DNA from: Spirochaetaceae bacterium
Lineage (GTDB): Bacteria; Spirochaetota; Spirochaetia; DSM-27196; PWMO01
Reading direction: 5' to 3'
Assembly: GCA_003558175.1 (NCBI GenBank)
Contig: PWMO01000481.1
Coordinates: forward strand, 1 to 5,856
Length of the DNA: 5,856 bases
The notes beneath the pieces are model-generated. The model was given only the letters and a program-made list of their open reading frames with translations, made no database searches and was not told where the DNA came from. This document shows positions 4,576 through 5,856 of this stretch, piece after piece. Position 1 is the first letter of the stretch, and each line of letters starts with the position of its first letter. The translations under genes were made by a program, and so were the position numbers.

Positions 4576-5856
4576 ACTGTTGGGCGTCCGCTGTCTGCGT
4601 TGCCTGTTCGCTGTATCGTTGAGTCGCCACGCGTAGGAGCTCATCGTGCGACACTTCGTGCCTCTTGTACTCGGCAATAATTCGGCCCTGGCTCATGATC
4701 AGGATCCTGTCGGCCATCTCCGCCACCTCGTCCAGCTCGGAAGAGACAAACAGAATACCGCGGCCGGCCTCGGCCTGCTCAACCATCAGGCTGAAGACCT
4801 CGACCTTGGACCCAACGTCTATACCACGGGTCGGTTCGTGAAGGATCAATAGATCCGGCTCAGGAATCAGCCACTTTGACAGGACCACCTTCTGCTGGTT
4901 GCCGCCGCTGAGGTTGTTGACCACAAACTCGCGCCCGGGGGTACGAATGTTGAGCGCCTTGATATAGCGGTCTGAGACTTCCGCCTCCTGTTTGGCCAGG
5001 ATGTGGTCGAATTTGGTGAACTTCTTCAGCGCCACAAGGGTCTGGTTCTGCTTGACCGTCATACCCAGCACCAGACCATTGGTGTGGCGGTCGTCGGTCA
5101 GGTAACCGATGCCGTGGTTGATGGCGTCTTTGGGATTACGGCACTGGATCTCGCTGCCGCGCATGACCAACGACCCGCCGGTTGCGGGGGCCACGCCGGC
5201 AACGGTTCGCGCGAGGTCGTCCTTTCCGGAGCCCAGAATGCCGTATACCGCAACGATCTCGCCGGCGCGCACCGAGAACGAGACATCGCGCACCGGAACG
5301 GTGCTCTCATCGTTCTGCAGGTCTCTGGCCTCGAAGACGACATCGCCCTGCCGGACCTCCCGCTTGGGATACTTCTCTTCGATTTCGCGCCCGACAATCA
5401 GTTGCGCCAGCTTTTCGTGATTGACCTCACCCATGGCGCCCGAGAAGACGTTCTTGCCGTTGCGGAACACGGTAACGGTGTCACCAATCTCAAACACCTC
5501 TTCCAGCCGGTGACTGATGTAGATGATGCTGACGCCGCGCTCCTTCAGTCGGCCAAGAATGGAAAAGAGCCGCTTGATCTCATCGTCGTTGAGGCCGGAC
5601 GTAGGCTCATCCAGCAGCAGAATCTTGGGATCCTGTGACAGCGCTTTGCAGATCTCTACTACCTGCCGGTCTCCCGGTGCCAGCCTGCGGACATCCATGC
5701 GCACATTGAGCTCAATACCCAACTGGGATATCAGCTCCTCGGCCGCTTGCCACATCTGCCGGTCATCGAGCAGGGGGCCCTTTCCCGGCACCTCGCGGCC
5801 CATGAAGATGTTCTCCGCCACGGTCATATCGGGAGCCAGGGCGAAGTGCTGGTGCA
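4574..5856 (-). CDS. Sugar-type ABC transporter ATPase with two nucleotide-binding domains (RbsA/MglA family), N-terminus outside the window
   Basis: The reading frame runs to the window edge; the codons before the ATG at 5827 (HQHFALAPD) already match the Q-loop segment of this family, so that ATG is internal. About 426 residues of an expected 500 are visible, and the first Walker A lies outside. Counting from the Met at 5827: domain 1 has a signature LAPGDRQVVEI (49-59), Walker B ILLLDEP (69-75) and switch His106 in YISHR. Domain 2 has Walker A-like GILGSGKDD (196-204), a canonical signature LSGGNQQ (306-312), LLILHEPTRGID (326-337) and SSEL (362-365) in place of the switch histidine. It hydrolyses ATP at the cytoplasmic face to drive import through the adjacent permease. 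Oddities: domain 1 has Ala-Pro-Gly-Asp where relatives have Ser-x-Gly-Gln/Glu, and domain 2 has His330 (codon 4838-4840) where the Walker B aspartate is expected. Both belong to the same composite ATP site, which is probably inactive. Loss of the switch histidine in domain 2 is normal for RbsA-like proteins. Confidence 0.95.
   Translation of the reverse strand, partial: HQHFALAPDMTVAENIFMGREVPGKGPLLDDRQMWQAAEELISQLGIELNVRMDVRRLAPGDRQVVEICKALSQDPKILLLDEPTSGLNDDEIKRLFSILGRLKERGVSIIYISHRLEEVFEIGDTVTVFRNGKNVFSGAMGEVNHEKLAQLIVGREIEEKYPKREVRQGDVVFEARDLQNDESTVPVRDVSFSVRAGEIVAVYGILGSGKDDLARTVAGVAPATGGSLVMRGSEIQCRNPKDAINHGIGYLTDDRHTNGLVLGMTVKQNQTLVALKKFTKFDHILAKQEAEVSDRYIKALNIRTPGREFVVNNLSGGNQQKVVLSKWLIPEPDLLILHEPTRGIDVGSKVEVFSLMVEQAEAGRGILFVSSELDEVAEMADRILIMSQGRIIAEYKRHEVSHDELLRVATQRYSEQATQTADAQQ

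Noticed and set aside
4561..4677. Longer permease N-terminus from an upstream in-frame start
   Set aside because: The extra 39 residues are polar and charged, overlap the ATPase coding region, and a better start with a good ribosome-binding site exists at 4560.
5003..5638. A 211-codon plus-strand open frame opposite the ATPase
   Set aside because: It mirrors the ATPase codons, shows no family resemblance and is rich in residues typical of antisense frames of GC-rich genes.
5825..5827. ATG at 5827 as the ATPase start
   Set aside because: The frame stays open to the window edge and the codons before it match the Q-loop region, so the gene begins outside the window.

Overview
The window holds five genes, all on the minus strand. 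In order of transcription (from high to low coordinates) they are a sugar-type ABC ATPase (cut by the window edge), its membrane permease, a secreted substrate-binding protein, a DJ-1/PfpI-family protein and an NAD(P)-type aldehyde dehydrogenase. The first three follow the same order as rbsA-rbsC-rbsB (ATPase, permease, binding protein). I saw no phage, insertion sequence, CRISPR array, tRNA or rRNA. The DNA is GC-rich (about 55-60% by eye) and bacterial in style, with good Shine-Dalgarno sites. The binding protein's signal peptide ends in Ala-Gly-Gly-Arg-Glu, a style I associate with Spirochaetaceae binding proteins; this is only a weak hint of the host.

Layout: 4574-5856 is the ATPase, lacking its N-terminus. 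3583-4560 is the permease, 13 bp downstream and with a ribosome-binding site that overlaps the ATPase stop codon. 3386-3582 is a 197-bp leader with a large stem-loop, several Shine-Dalgarno-like sites and short inverted repeats. 2357-3385 is the binding protein. 2235-2356 is a spacer with a 10-bp GC hairpin and a terminator-like hairpin ending just before the next ribosome-binding site. 1629-2234 is the PfpI-family gene. 1546-1628 is a plain spacer. 58-1545 is the aldehyde dehydrogenase, starting with GTG. Its stop codon lies in a perfectly phased tandem triplication of a 12-bp unit at 34-69.

Working together: the ABC proteins should import a small sugar-like or polyol-like compound. The binding protein resembles, from memory of the family, the LuxP (autoinducer-2 receptor) branch of ribose-type binding proteins more than RbsB itself, but it lacks several LuxP ligand contacts. 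The two downstream enzymes belong to families that deal with carbonyl compounds (DJ-1/PfpI) and oxidise aldehydes to acids (ALDH). A plausible but unproven reading is uptake of a carbonyl-yielding substrate followed by its detoxification or oxidation. The points most worth a second look are the stop-codon repeat, the histidine replacing the Walker B aspartate in the ATPase, the LuxP-like receptor and the structured spacers on both sides of the binding-protein gene.
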